This document shows, piece by piece, positions 1-8,662 of a DNA stretch of 64,000 bases; the first letter of the stretch is position 1, and every line of letters starts with the position of its first letter. A program made the translations under genes and the position numbers. The notes under the pieces are model-generated. The model was not told the origin of the DNA, did not search any database, and saw only the letters and a program-made list of their open reading frames with translations. The stretch comes from Deltaproteobacteria bacterium (GTDB taxonomy: Bacteria; Myxococcota_A; UBA9160; UBA4427), in NCBI GenBank assembly GCA_029261835.1, contig JAJDAO010000050.1:124001-188000 (forward strand), written 5' to 3'.

Positions 1-1
1 G

Positions 2-1162
2 ATGCATCGCCGGCTCTGGCTCAATGATCCCGATTGCCTGATCGCACGCAGTCGCGAGACCGGTCTGGCTCGCCACGAGGCGCGGGCTCTGGCGGTGGGC
101 ATTGCCGCGAGCGGTGGCATGCTGGTCTTCTCAGACGATGTCGCGGCGCTCGCCGCCGCCGACCGGGAGCAGGTGCGGGAGACCGGCCGGCTGGCGCGCC
201 AGGTCGACGCCGCGTCACCGCGCGGTGTGGCGCGGCTGCTGTGGCCGCTGGCAGAGGACGACGTCAGGATCCTGCTCGCGGCTGAGGGACGCGACGCGGT
301 GTTGGCGGCTATCAACCTGGGCGAGCGGGAGGCCCAGCGGGATGTGGCGCTCGAGAACCTTGGGCTCTTGGGCTCGTCACAGACCGTGGAGGAGCCGCTA
401 CTCGGCGGTGACGATCGCGACACTTCTCCGCGGCCCGGGCTTGAGCGCCGCGCTGGTGTGCTGCCGATCCGTCTGCATGCCCACGAAGGTGTGCTGTACC
501 GGCTCGACAGCGCCCGCGAGCTCACCGTCTTCTGTGATTTCGACGGAACCTTCTCCGTGCAGGATGTGGGGAGCACTCTGGCGAGACGCTATCTGGCCGA
601 GCGACGCGCCGAGCTCTGGACTCGCTTTGAGACGGGGGAACTCGATGCCTGGCAGTACATCGAAGAACTCTTCGACGGCTTTCGGCTGCCGCCAGACGAG
701 CTGGGCGATTTCCTCGCGACGGTCGAGCTCGACCCGGGTGCCACGACACTGCTGCGCTGGTGCGGGGAGCACGCCGCTGGGCTGCGGATCCTGTCCGATG
801 GCTTCGATCACAATCTCGACCGCCTCCAGGAGATTCACGGACTCCGGTTCGAATACGCGGCCAATCGGCTGCGCTTCGAGGATGATCGCTGGCGTGTGGC
901 GCCCGGAAGTCGCAACGCAGCCTGCTCCTGCGGTTGCGGGAGCTGCAAGCGCAAGCTGATCGAGATGCACAGGGCCAGTAGGCCGGGCAGCTTCTGCGTC
1001 CACGTCGGCAATGGGCGCGTATCGGATCTGTGCGGTGCGCAGGCCGCCGACCTCGCATTCGCCAAGGATACGCTCGCTCCGGCCCTCGAAGAACGCGGTC
1101 ACTTCTTTCACCCGTTCCGTACACTCAACGATGTCGTCGAAGTACTCTCAGACCTCAGCTGA
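2..1162 (+). CDS. GH36-type alpha-galactosidase C-terminus fused to MtnX-like HAD phosphatase (5'-partial)
   Basis: The frame is open to the window edge, so the true start lies upstream and the first ATG is probably internal. Residues 1 to about 165 match the end of clan GH-D alpha-galactosidases: the RLWLNDPDCL motif, then an SGGMLVFSDD loop, then a beta-sandwich ending in a PIRLHAHEGVLYRL-type strand. From about residue 175 a HAD-IB phosphatase begins, with the nucleophile motif DFDGT (Asp179, Asp181), a DG motif in ILSDGFD, a Cys cluster CGCGSCKR and the acid loop VGNGRVSDLC. This half resembles MtnX-like phosphatases. The join is continuous, without a stop or low-complexity linker. It therefore looks like a genuine glycosidase-phosphatase fusion, perhaps for a phosphorylated galactoside, but the substrate is unknown. 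The family calls are strong and the coupling is inference. Confidence 0.8.
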   Translation: MHRRLWLNDPDCLIARSRETGLARHEARALAVGIAASGGMLVFSDDVAALAAADREQVRETGRLARQVDAASPRGVARLLWPLAEDDVRILLAAEGRDAVLAAINLGEREAQRDVALENLGLLGSSQTVEEPLLGGDDRDTSPRPGLERRAGVLPIRLHAHEGVLYRLDSARELTVFCDFDGTFSVQDVGSTLARRYLAERRAELWTRFETGELDAWQYIEELFDGFRLPPDELGDFLATVELDPGATTLLRWCGEHAAGLRILSDGFDHNLDRLQEIHGLRFEYAANRLRFEDDRWRVAPGSRNAACSCGCGSCKRKLIEMHRASRPGSFCVHVGNGRVSDLCGAQAADLAFAKDTLAPALEERGHFFHPFRTLNDVVEVLSDLS

Positions 1163-1267
1163 GCCCCCGCAGGACGGGCTGGGACCGAGAGGGCGACCAC
1201 CCGGCCGATCCGAGATAGCTTCTGGCGTTCCCGGCCCGAGCTGGGACGGCTGCGGAGAAGTGCTGCG

Positions 1268-2644
1268 ATGATGCGGGTGAGAGAACGAAAGAATGTCGTG
1301 GTAGTGGGGGCGGGTCTGGCCGGGCTTGTGGCCGGCTGGCGCCTGCAACGGCTGGGCCACGAAGTCGCGGTGCTGGAGCGCAGCGAGCGACCGGGCGGTC
1401 GCGCGGACGGCCAGTGGATCGACGGCTTCTGCATGGACCGCTCACTGCAGACACTCCACAGCGGTGATCGCCGGCTCCTGGGCTGGATCGGCGAACTCGG
1501 CTTGCGTGACCGCCTCCTCCCGCTGCGTCCGCTGCAGCTCAGCCAGGTTCACCGCGGTGTCTCTTCGCCGATCGACCCCCAGAGTCTGATGGGCGTCGCG
1601 TGCATTCCCGGCGTTCGGAAGCGGGATTGGCGGCGACTCTTGCGCTGGGGTCGACTGATGGCTCGCTATCGCCCGCTGCTCGATCCCACGGCACCCGAGC
1701 GGGCGGCCAGCCTCGACTACCGCGGAGCCGCGGACTTCACCCGCCTCTACTTCGGCGAGAGCATCTTCGATCGCTGGGTGGCGCCCGAGCTCAACGGCAG
1801 CTTCGCGGGTGACGAGCACGAGCTCAGTCGCGTCGCCGCTCTGCTGGGCTGGGCGTCCTGCGCCACCGGGCAGGCGCGCAGCGTTCTGCACGGCCTGTTG
1901 CGCCTTGGCCTGCACGAAGTGCCCATGGCCGCGGCCGAGGGTCTCCCGGTCCGTTACGGCGTCTCTGTGGCACGCGTGGACGAGGCGCCGGCCGGCGGCT
2001 TCACGGTCGAGTGCCAGAGCCAGAGTGGAGCCAGGGGGGGGCTCGAGGCGGATGCGGTGGTGATCGCAACCTCGGCCGGGGAGGCCGCACGAATCGCCGG
2101 CAGCATGCTTTCGTCGGCGGAGCGCGACTTCTTCGGCGCAGTGACGTACGGGCCCTCTGTCACGTTGGCGGCGGCACTTGCCCGCGCGCCGAGCGGCATT
2201 CCGCAGCTAGTTCGTGTGCCCCACGTCGAGGGATTGCCGGTGGAGAGCATGCTCGTCGAGCCCGGTATCGCGGGCGGCCGCGCGCCGATGGGGTGTGGCC
2301 TGATCACGCTGCGCGCGACGGAGCGCTTTGCCCACGCCAATGAATCGGCCTCGGACGAGGTGCTGGAAAAGAGTCTACTGGGCTGCGTCGAGCACCTGTT
2401 TCCGATGAGCACCGAGAGTGTCCGCTTCACCCGGCTCGACCGTCGCAGCGAGTCGATACCGCGGTTCGATGTCGGCGTCTATCGTGCGCTCGATCGCTTC
2501 CGGCGTGTCGAGCGGGATCGTCGCGCACTCTCGCGTCGCCTCTACTTTGCCGGCGACTACCTGATCGGCCCGCGAGCTGAGGACGCCGTCGTCGCCGGGT
2601 TGCGCGCGGTCCGCGACTTCGAAGACGACTTGAGCGACGGCTGA
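1268..2644 (+). CDS. FAD-dependent amine oxidase/phytoene desaturase-family oxidoreductase
   Basis: This is a soluble flavoprotein of 458 residues. It opens with a Rossmann FAD motif (GAGLAG at residues 14-19) and the family hallmark ERSERPGGRA, and ends with the second FAD contact RLYFAGDYLIGPRAEDAV near residue 430. This N- plus C-terminal pattern is shared by protoporphyrinogen oxidases, carotenoid desaturases and monoamine oxidases. No substrate-specific signature is visible, and no carotenoid or haem genes lie next to it. The start at 1268 follows GGAGAAG at a good distance; ATG 1271 is the alternative. The gene sits 105 bases behind the fusion gene on the same strand. The superfamily is certain and the reaction is open. 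Confidence 0.85.
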   Translation: MMRVRERKNVVVVGAGLAGLVAGWRLQRLGHEVAVLERSERPGGRADGQWIDGFCMDRSLQTLHSGDRRLLGWIGELGLRDRLLPLRPLQLSQVHRGVSSPIDPQSLMGVACIPGVRKRDWRRLLRWGRLMARYRPLLDPTAPERAASLDYRGAADFTRLYFGESIFDRWVAPELNGSFAGDEHELSRVAALLGWASCATGQARSVLHGLLRLGLHEVPMAAAEGLPVRYGVSVARVDEAPAGGFTVECQSQSGARGGLEADAVVIATSAGEAARIAGSMLSSAERDFFGAVTYGPSVTLAAALARAPSGIPQLVRVPHVEGLPVESMLVEPGIAGGRAPMGCGLITLRATERFAHANESASDEVLEKSLLGCVEHLFPMSTESVRFTRLDRRSESIPRFDVGVYRALDRFRRVERDRRALSRRLYFAGDYLIGPRAEDAVVAGLRAVRDFEDDLSDG

Positions 2645-2721
2645 GGCCGTCGCTCGTTCTGGCGCGAGGAATCGAGCGGATCGTCGTGCCGGTGTTCTGT
2701 ACCGGCCCGACCTCCAGCGTC

Positions 2722-3129
2722 CTATTGCACGCCGGCGTTCTTCAGTGTGCTGATGTAGCCGCGGTCGGAGCAGGTGATGTGCGTCAGTAGCCAGCCACGC
2801 ATGTATTCCATCACATCGTTGCTCATGTTCATGAATCCGGCCGTGAAGCGATCCTGGTAGATCTCGATCTGGTCGGTGAAGATACGATGCTCGCGACGAT
2901 GGAGGTCGAGTTCGTCGTAGTCGTACCGCTCGAGCAGGTTCTCTTCGGTGCGAAAGTGCGTGTGGGTGTAGTCGACGAGCCCTTTTAGAATGCCCCCCAT
3001 CGACTCGCCACCGCGCTCTTGAGTCATTGCCTCGTTCAGCTCGTTCATCAGATCGACAAGGCGCCGATGCTGGACATCGATGATCTCGATGCCGACTTCG
3101 AGTGAGGGTCCCCATTGGATTAGCGCCAT
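2722..3129 (-). CDS. Bacteriohemerythrin
   Basis: This 135-residue protein is the normal size for a single-domain bacterial hemerythrin, a four-helix bundle that binds O2 at a di-iron site. All seven expected iron ligands can be placed: His21 (DVQHRRL), His58 and Glu62 (HFRTE), His77 and His81 (HRREH), His117 and Asp122 (HITCSD). The start is ATG 3129, preceded by GGAG ten bases upstream; the open frame extends further upstream but that part does not resemble the family. It lies downstream of mutS2 on the same strand with 193 bases between, so it probably has its own promoter. Likely roles are oxygen storage, delivery or sensing in the cytoplasm. Confidence 0.93.
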   Translation of the reverse strand: MALIQWGPSLEVGIEIIDVQHRRLVDLMNELNEAMTQERGGESMGGILKGLVDYTHTHFRTEENLLERYDYDELDLHRREHRIFTDQIEIYQDRFTAGFMNMSNDVMEYMRGWLLTHITCSDRGYISTLKNAGVQ

Positions 3130-3290
3130 GATGCTCAATCTCCGATCGACTCTTGAGTCACTTGACTCGCCCGACTCTCGTGGCCCTTGCAGCCTCGGCG
3201 GCGGTTCCGGCGGTCCATCTGCGGTACTTCGCCTGCCCACGGGCCGACTTCCGGTCGCGCACGCTAGCAGAAGCCCAAAAGGTGATCAAA

Positions 3291-3312
3291 GCGGGCGCGT
3301 TGCGCCGCCCGC
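3291..3312 (-). terminator. Possible terminator after mutS2
   Basis: A GC-rich hairpin (GGCGC, loop AAC on the minus strand, GCGCC, with flanking GC pairs and one bulge) starts 11 bases past the mutS2 stop codon. On the minus strand it is followed by a T-rich stretch (TTTGATCACCTTTT). This fits an imperfect intrinsic terminator. Confidence 0.4.
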
Positions 3313-3322
3313 CCCCATCTCT

Positions 3323-5815
3323 TCAGCGCAGTTCAGCCAGTGTCACGCCGTCCCCCCCCTCCTCGTTGCTGCCGGGCCTTGTGCTGCTGACGAAGGGAGA
3401 GGCATCGAGCTGCTCGCGAACCGCCCGGCGCAGCGCGCCGGTGCCGAAGCCGTGAATCACGAGGAGCCCATCTCGCCGCTCGGCGACGGCACGGTCCAGC
3501 ACCTCACTCAGATGGTCGAGAGCTTCCGCGACGCGCTGGCCCCGCAGGTCACACCGCACCGTGCCGCCGCCGAGATCTTCGGCCGATGGCGAGCTGTCCG
3601 CCCGCTCGATGCGCGTGCGTGAAGCGCTTTGCTGCCCGTCGACTCTCACTGTCTCGTGTGCATCGTGCTCGCCGATCTGGCCGACCTGTTCGGCGGGCAG
3701 CACGAGCCTGGCGCTCCTCACCCGAACGCCGACGCGGCCCTTGCGGTCGGGCAGGCTGATGAGCACACCCCGCCGCCCGCCCTGTAGGCAGACGGGGTCG
3801 CCCGGCTCGATACGCCTCCAGTCGACCGGCTCCAGCCCCGGCGCTTGCCCATCGTCCGGACGCAGGCCGGCCTCTTCCTCGGCCTCCCGCGCTCCGGTCT
3901 CGAGCGCTTCGAGCTTGGCCCGTGCGCTGGCAGCGCTCTGCGCGGTCTTCCCACGCTGCAGGTCGCGTATCACCTGGGCGATCTCACCGTGCGCCTGCTT
4001 GAAGGCTCGGTCGAGGTCGCCGCGCATGGCTCGGAAGAGCTTGTCACGTCGCTGTTGCAGGCGTTCGAGCTTGCCGCGGTACTCGTCTCGTACGCCCTCG
4101 CTCTCTGCCCGCAGCCGCGCGACCTGTTGCTGTTCACTCTCGAGCGTGGCCCGGCTCGCCGCCAGCTCGCTGAGCATGCGATCGAGCTGACGGTCTTCTC
4201 GTTGCAGCAATGTGTCTGCGCGTTCCAACACGCTGCTCGGCATTCCCATGCGCGCTGCGACCACCGAGGCGGACGACGTGCCCGGCGTGCCAAGGCGCAG
4301 GCGGTAGGTCGGGGCCAGCGTCTCGGCATCGAACTCGACGCTGGCATTCTCACAGCGCGGATCGACGTCTGCCATCTCCTTCAGCAGGTTGTAGTGCGTC
4401 GTCGTGACCACGCGCGCACCGCGCTCGGCCAGTCTCTCGAGGATCGACTGCGCGAGAGCCGCCCCCTCACCCGGATCGGTACCGACGCCCACCTCATCGA
4501 GTACGACGAGGCAGTGTGGTCCCGCAGACTTGACGATGTCGGCGAGGTTGGCCATGTGGGCGGAGAAGGTCGAGAGGTTCTCTCCGATATTCTGACCGTC
4601 GCCGATATCGGCGACGACTTGGTCCATCAGGTCCACGCGCGCACCGGGCGCGCACGGGACGTGAAGGCCCGCCCGCACGAAGAGCGTGGCGAGTCCCACC
4701 GCCTTGAGCGCTACCGTCTTGCCGCCGGCATTCGGGCCGGAGAGCACCAGCACGCTGAAGTCGCGCCCGAGGCGCAGGTCGTTCGCGACACAGCCATTGG
4801 CTTTGATCAGTGGGTGTCGCAGTAACGGCAGCTCGAGCACGCCCTCATCACCGACATCCGGTTCGACCGCATCCATCTGCTGGGCGAGACGCCCGCGTGC
4901 GAAGGCGAGATCGATGGCCTCCAGAGAGACGAGACTTGCTCGCAGCGATGGGGCGACCTCGGCCACGCGTTGCGAGAGGCGCTTCAGAACACGCTCGATC
5001 TCGCGGACTACGGCGAGCTCCGACTGTTTGAGGCGGTTGTTGAGCTCGACTACGCCTTCGGGCTCGATGAAGAGAGTTGTGCCCGAGCGAGACGCATCGT
5101 GCACGATCCCGCGGATGCGTCCCTTTGCCTCGGCTCTGACCGGTAGGACATAGCGATCGCTACGAATCGTGCAGTAGTTGTCCGAGAGATGGGCGGTGAT
5201 GTCGGGGTTACGCAGATAGCGAGCGAAACGTTCCTGCAGCTCGCTCGACAGACGACTCACGTCGCGCCGGGCTTCGGCCAGCGCCGAAGAGGCCGTGTCC
5301 TTCAACTCACCCGACGGATCGAAGCAGTTGCCGATCCCTCGTTCCAACGGGCTCTGCTCCTCGATGTCATCGGCCATGGCCGCGAGCCTGGGGGCGTCTT
5401 GCCGCTGGGCCCGCAGGAAGCCAGCAGTCGCGTGTAATGTCTGCAGCGTCCCGCCCACATCGATCAGCTGAGCGATGTCCAGCACCCCGCCCTTCTCCGC
5501 GCGTCGCAAGATCGGGCGGAGCTGGGCGGTGGTACCCAGCGGCAGCAGTTGTTCAGCGTCCAGCAGTCGCCTCGCCTCGCCCGTTTCGGCCAAGCGCGCA
5601 CGCACAGCCGCTGGGCTGCGCTCGAAGAGCGAGCGCGGAGTCTCCGCCTGCTGTGTGTCGGATGCGGTGCGAGCGGAATCCAGCTGAGCCTCAGCGGACG
5701 CCTCGAGATCCAGTTGCTCACGGTTCCAGGGCGTACGACATTGCTCGCGTAGGAGCGCCACGACCTGTGGCCATTCGAGCGCTTCGAGCGTCTCTTGCGT
5801 AACACGGAAGCACAT
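3323..5815 (-). CDS. mutS2: Endonuclease MutS2 with C-terminal Smr domain
   Basis: This 830-residue cytoplasmic ATPase has full-length MutS2 architecture: an N-terminal clamp/coiled-coil region, a P-loop (LSGPNAGGKT, around residue 360), the Walker B and signature region LVVLDEVGVGTDPGEGAAL, a long charged coiled coil (about 530-640), and a C-terminal Smr nuclease domain (about 750-830) with the family motifs DLRG and HGFGTG. MutS2 proteins suppress homologous recombination or act on collided ribosomes rather than in mismatch repair. The start is ATG 5815. There is no Shine-Dalgarno, and a TACAAT hexamer ends six bases before the ATG, so the mRNA is predicted to be leaderless. It is divergent from murQ with a 75-base spacer. 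Confidence 0.96.
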   Translation of the reverse strand: MCFRVTQETLEALEWPQVVALLREQCRTPWNREQLDLEASAEAQLDSARTASDTQQAETPRSLFERSPAAVRARLAETGEARRLLDAEQLLPLGTTAQLRPILRRAEKGGVLDIAQLIDVGGTLQTLHATAGFLRAQRQDAPRLAAMADDIEEQSPLERGIGNCFDPSGELKDTASSALAEARRDVSRLSSELQERFARYLRNPDITAHLSDNYCTIRSDRYVLPVRAEAKGRIRGIVHDASRSGTTLFIEPEGVVELNNRLKQSELAVVREIERVLKRLSQRVAEVAPSLRASLVSLEAIDLAFARGRLAQQMDAVEPDVGDEGVLELPLLRHPLIKANGCVANDLRLGRDFSVLVLSGPNAGGKTVALKAVGLATLFVRAGLHVPCAPGARVDLMDQVVADIGDGQNIGENLSTFSAHMANLADIVKSAGPHCLVVLDEVGVGTDPGEGAALAQSILERLAERGARVVTTTHYNLLKEMADVDPRCENASVEFDAETLAPTYRLRLGTPGTSSASVVAARMGMPSSVLERADTLLQREDRQLDRMLSELAASRATLESEQQQVARLRAESEGVRDEYRGKLERLQQRRDKLFRAMRGDLDRAFKQAHGEIAQVIRDLQRGKTAQSAASARAKLEALETGAREAEEEAGLRPDDGQAPGLEPVDWRRIEPGDPVCLQGGRRGVLISLPDRKGRVGVRVRSARLVLPAEQVGQIGEHDAHETVRVDGQQSASRTRIERADSSPSAEDLGGGTVRCDLRGQRVAEALDHLSEVLDRAVAERRDGLLVIHGFGTGALRRAVREQLDASPFVSSTRPGSNEEGGDGVTLAELR

Positions 5816-5821
5816 GGCGGC

Positions 5822-5827
5822 ATTGTA
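5822..5827 (-). promoter_or_regulatory. -10 hexamer TACAAT of mutS2 (predicted leaderless)
   Basis: On the minus strand TACAAT (5 of 6 matches to TATAAT) is followed by GCCGCC and then the mutS2 ATG, which would place the transcription start at or next to the start codon. No clear -35 was found at 17 bases. Confidence 0.5.
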
Positions 5828-5890
5828 GCGGCGGTGCGTCGGTGCCGGTGATGCTCAGCTCGACGGCCGGCCGAGCCGAAACGGTCTGGA

Positions 5891-6724
5891 ATGGTCAAGA
5901 GTGAGGACGGGCATCCCACCGAGGCGATTCTCGAATCGGCTCGAGATCTCGACACGCGCAGCGTCGCCGAGGTCTTGAAACTGATCCACGACGAGGATGG
6001 TCGAGCGCACGCCGCCGTCGCAAGGGTCCTCCCAAAGATGGAGGAGGCGGTCGACGTGCTCGTTTGCACGATTGCCGGCGGCGGCCGCTGGTTCAACGTT
6101 GGCGCGGGTACCAGTGGACGCCTCGGCGTGCTCGATGCTTCCGAGATTCCGCCCACCTACGGGATGAGTCCGCGTGTCGTGCAGGCCGTGATCGCCGGGG
6201 GCGACCGCGCGCTGCGCCACGCCGTCGAGGGAGCGGAAGACGATCGGCAGGCCGCCGTACTGGAGTTGCAGGAGCGAGGTTTGACGATGGGCGATGCCGT
6301 GCTGGGTATCTCGGCTGGCGGCACCACGCCCTTCGTGCTCGCCGCAGTGGAGGCCGCCCACGAGGTGGGCGCCCGCAGCATCGGCATCACCTGCGCTCCC
6401 GCGTCGCCACTGGCGGATGAGGTGGAGATCGCGATCGTGCCAGAGGTGGGGGCCGAGGTCGTGGCCGGCTCGACGCGCATGAAGGGCGGCTTGGCGCAGA
6501 AGATGATCCTGGCCGCGCTGTCGACAGCCGTCATGGTGAAGCTCGGCAAGGTGACGGGTAACCTCATGACTCACGTCACTCCGGTCTCGAACAAGCTGCG
6601 GGGACGCGCGCTGCGGATCGTGATGGAGCTGGCGGGTGTAGACCGTGAGCGAGCCCGGGAGATCCTGCGCGAGACCGACGGTTGCGTCGAGGCTGCGCTG
6701 CAGCGAGCTCGGAGGGCGAGCTGA
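5891..6724 (+). CDS. murQ: N-acetylmuramic acid 6-phosphate etherase
   Basis: This 277-residue SIS-fold enzyme cleaves the D-lactyl ether of MurNAc-6-phosphate to give GlcNAc-6-phosphate, a step in recycling peptidoglycan sugars. It shows the family motifs in order: GAGTSGRLGVLDASEIPPTYG (about 75-95), IAGGDRAL followed by AVEGAEDD, the SIS loop GISAGGTTPFV, the AGSTRMKGGLAQKM segment (about 195-208) and TPVSNKLRGRALRIV. The length is slightly below the usual 295-305, mostly at the N-terminus. No recycling partner such as anmK lies beside it. It starts at ATG 5891 with no strong Shine-Dalgarno, divergent from mutS2. It converges on the SDR gene at 6776. Confidence 0.95.
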   Translation: MVKSEDGHPTEAILESARDLDTRSVAEVLKLIHDEDGRAHAAVARVLPKMEEAVDVLVCTIAGGGRWFNVGAGTSGRLGVLDASEIPPTYGMSPRVVQAVIAGGDRALRHAVEGAEDDRQAAVLELQERGLTMGDAVLGISAGGTTPFVLAAVEAAHEVGARSIGITCAPASPLADEVEIAIVPEVGAEVVAGSTRMKGGLAQKMILAALSTAVMVKLGKVTGNLMTHVTPVSNKLRGRALRIVMELAGVDRERAREILRETDGCVEAALQRARRAS

Positions 6725-6775
6725 ACAGCTCGGCTGCGGGCAGTTGCGCGGCTTGCGACCCGCTGCGATCGACTC

Positions 6776-7540
6776 TCAGCCCCCGATTAGCACGCCGGCT
6801 TCCACCGGCAGCACGTGCCCGGTCACGAGGTCTGATCCGGTGATCAGACCAACGATCGCCTCGGCAATGTCATCTGCGTTGCTGACACGGCCGAGAGGTG
6901 ACTTCTGCTCCATGCCGGCTTTCACGGGACCGTAGGCGTCGCCGAGCCCCTGCTTCAGCCACTCGCCGTCGATGAAGCCGGGCGCCACGGCGTTGACGCG
7001 AATGGCGGGGCCGAGAATGCGCGCGAGCGTCACCGTCAGGTTGTTGAGAGCGGCCTTGGAAGCGCAATAGGGTATCGAGCTGCCGATTCCCACCAGACCC
7101 GCGATGCTCGAGGTCATGACCACGTCGCCGCCTCCCGACTCGGCGAGCAGCGGAGCAGCGGCACGCGTGCACTGGAAGGGCCCCTTGAGGTTGACTGCGA
7201 GGATGTCGTTCCAGTCTTCGTCTGTCACCTGTGCGAGGTCGGCGTGTGGGATGAAGCGCGTCGTGCCGGCGTTGTTGACCAGCACGTCGAGGCGCCCGAA
7301 CGCGCTCTGGGCCTCTCGTACCATCGCGCGGCAGGCGGCGTCATCCGAGACATCCGCCTGGACCGCGAGCGCTTTCACGCCTCGGCGCTCGACCTCTTTC
7401 GCGACCTTTTCCGCCCCTTCTCGGGATCGGCTGTAGTTGACCAAGACCGAGCAGCCTCGCTCTGCCAAGCGCAGCGCCGTGGCGCTTCCGACACCCGTTC
7501 CAGCGCCCGTCACGATCGCTGCACGACCTTCGATGTTCAT
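6776..7540 (-). CDS. SDR-family NAD(P)-dependent oxidoreductase (FabG-like)
   Basis: This classical short-chain dehydrogenase of 254 residues has the cofactor motif TGAGTGVGSATA (about 11-22), the NNAG motif near residue 90, the catalytic Ser in MTSSIAGLVG (about 142) and the YCASK motif (Tyr and Lys about 155-159). It ends in a typical family tail with a GHVLPVEAG segment. Such proteins reduce 3-oxoacyl or other carbonyls or oxidise alcohols; the substrate cannot be read from sequence. The start at ATG 7540 has GGGAGAAG seven bases upstream. It lies 77 bases downstream of kdsA on the same strand, so co-transcription is possible but no functional link is evident. Confidence 0.9.
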   Translation of the reverse strand: MNIEGRAAIVTGAGTGVGSATALRLAERGCSVLVNYSRSREGAEKVAKEVERRGVKALAVQADVSDDAACRAMVREAQSAFGRLDVLVNNAGTTRFIPHADLAQVTDEDWNDILAVNLKGPFQCTRAAAPLLAESGGGDVVMTSSIAGLVGIGSSIPYCASKAALNNLTVTLARILGPAIRVNAVAPGFIDGEWLKQGLGDAYGPVKAGMEQKSPLGRVSNADDIAEAIVGLITGSDLVTGHVLPVEAGVLIGG

Positions 7541-7617
7541 CTACGTACTTCTCCCATGAGCCGGCAAGGCGGGCCAGAATATCACTCTGCGGGTATGGCC
7601 ACCAATCGGGGAGCGGA

Positions 7618-8424
7618 TCAGTGGCCAAGCGCTCGCCCGATGGCGGTGACATCGGCGAGCAGCTGGTCCAGGGCCGTGTAGTCGATCTGGCTCGGGCCGT
7701 CGACGGGCGCCCGGTTCGGCGCCGGGTGTGTTTCGATGAAGAGCGCGTCGATGCCCGCCGCCACGGCGGCGCGAGACAGCGGGGCAACGAAACGTCGATC
7801 CCCACCGGAGGCGCCATCCAGCGCACCCGGGTACTGCACGGCGTGCGTCGCATCGAAGCAGACGGGGACAAACTCGCGCATCTGAACCAAGCCACGCATG
7901 TCGGTGACCAGATCGTTGTAGCCGAAGGTCGTGCCACGCTCGGTCACCAGTACGTCATCGCAGCCGAAGTGGGCGAGCTTGTCCACCGCGTACCGCATGT
8001 CGGGTGGTGAGATGAAAGGTCCCTTCTTCAGATTGATCGCCTTACCCGTGGCCGCGCAGGCGGCCAGGATCTCGGTCTGGCGACACAGCAGGGCGGGCAC
8101 CTGGAGGCAGTCGACGACCGCCGCCGCGATCTTCGCTTGGCCGGCATCGTGAATGTCCGTGAGCAGCGGCAGGCCTGTGATCCGTTTGACCGCGCTGAGG
8201 ATTCGCAGCCCCTCGTCGATGCCCGGTCCGCGGTAGGCCTGCGCCTGCGAGCGATTGGCTTTGTCGAAGGATGCCTTGAATACGATTGGCAGGTCGTGCT
8301 TGGCGGCGAGAGCGGCCACGGTCTGCGCGCATTCGATCGCCTCCGCCTCGCCCTCGAGCACGTTCAGCCCGCTGATCAACGTCAGGGGTGCCCCGTCACC
8401 GATGTGAATGTCACCGAGTCTCAT
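7618..8424 (-). CDS. kdsA: 3-deoxy-8-phosphooctulonate (KDO-8-P) synthase
   Basis: This cytoplasmic aldolase condenses PEP and arabinose-5-phosphate to KDO-8-phosphate, the first committed step to the inner-core sugar of LPS. The 268 residues contain the family blocks FKASFDKANRS, RGPG, TDIHDAGQ, RQTEIL, NLKKGPFISP, TERGTTFGYNDLV, FDATHAVQ and IETHPAP. The position that is Cys in metal-dependent enzymes is Asn here (GLNVLEGE), and the C-terminal DGPS motif is also of the metal-independent type, although the rest of the sequence resembles metal-dependent homologues. The start could be ATG 8424, or GTG 8433, which has a better spaced GAGAGGGG. Its presence indicates an LPS-bearing outer membrane. 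Confidence 0.96.
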   Translation of the reverse strand: MRLGDIHIGDGAPLTLISGLNVLEGEAEAIECAQTVAALAAKHDLPIVFKASFDKANRSQAQAYRGPGIDEGLRILSAVKRITGLPLLTDIHDAGQAKIAAAVVDCLQVPALLCRQTEILAACAATGKAINLKKGPFISPPDMRYAVDKLAHFGCDDVLVTERGTTFGYNDLVTDMRGLVQMREFVPVCFDATHAVQYPGALDGASGGDRRFVAPLSRAAVAAGIDALFIETHPAPNRAPVDGPSQIDYTALDQLLADVTAIGRALGH

Positions 8425-8662
8425 CAAGCCCACATGGCCCCTCTCATACGGCGACTGGATAGCAGGGGGCACCGCGTTCCTCTACGGGCGCTTTGCCGCC
8501 TCAGGCCAAGAACGGCCAATTCTACGCGCTCGTCTCCGGTTTTCGCTGGAGCGCGTATCCGGCTACCCTCGCTCTTCGGTGCCGAGCCGCCGGTCCGGCG
8601 TCCAGATCGTCGCCCGCGGCGTCGCGGACCCGGTTCGGGGCCTCGAGAGAAGAGAGGAAATC

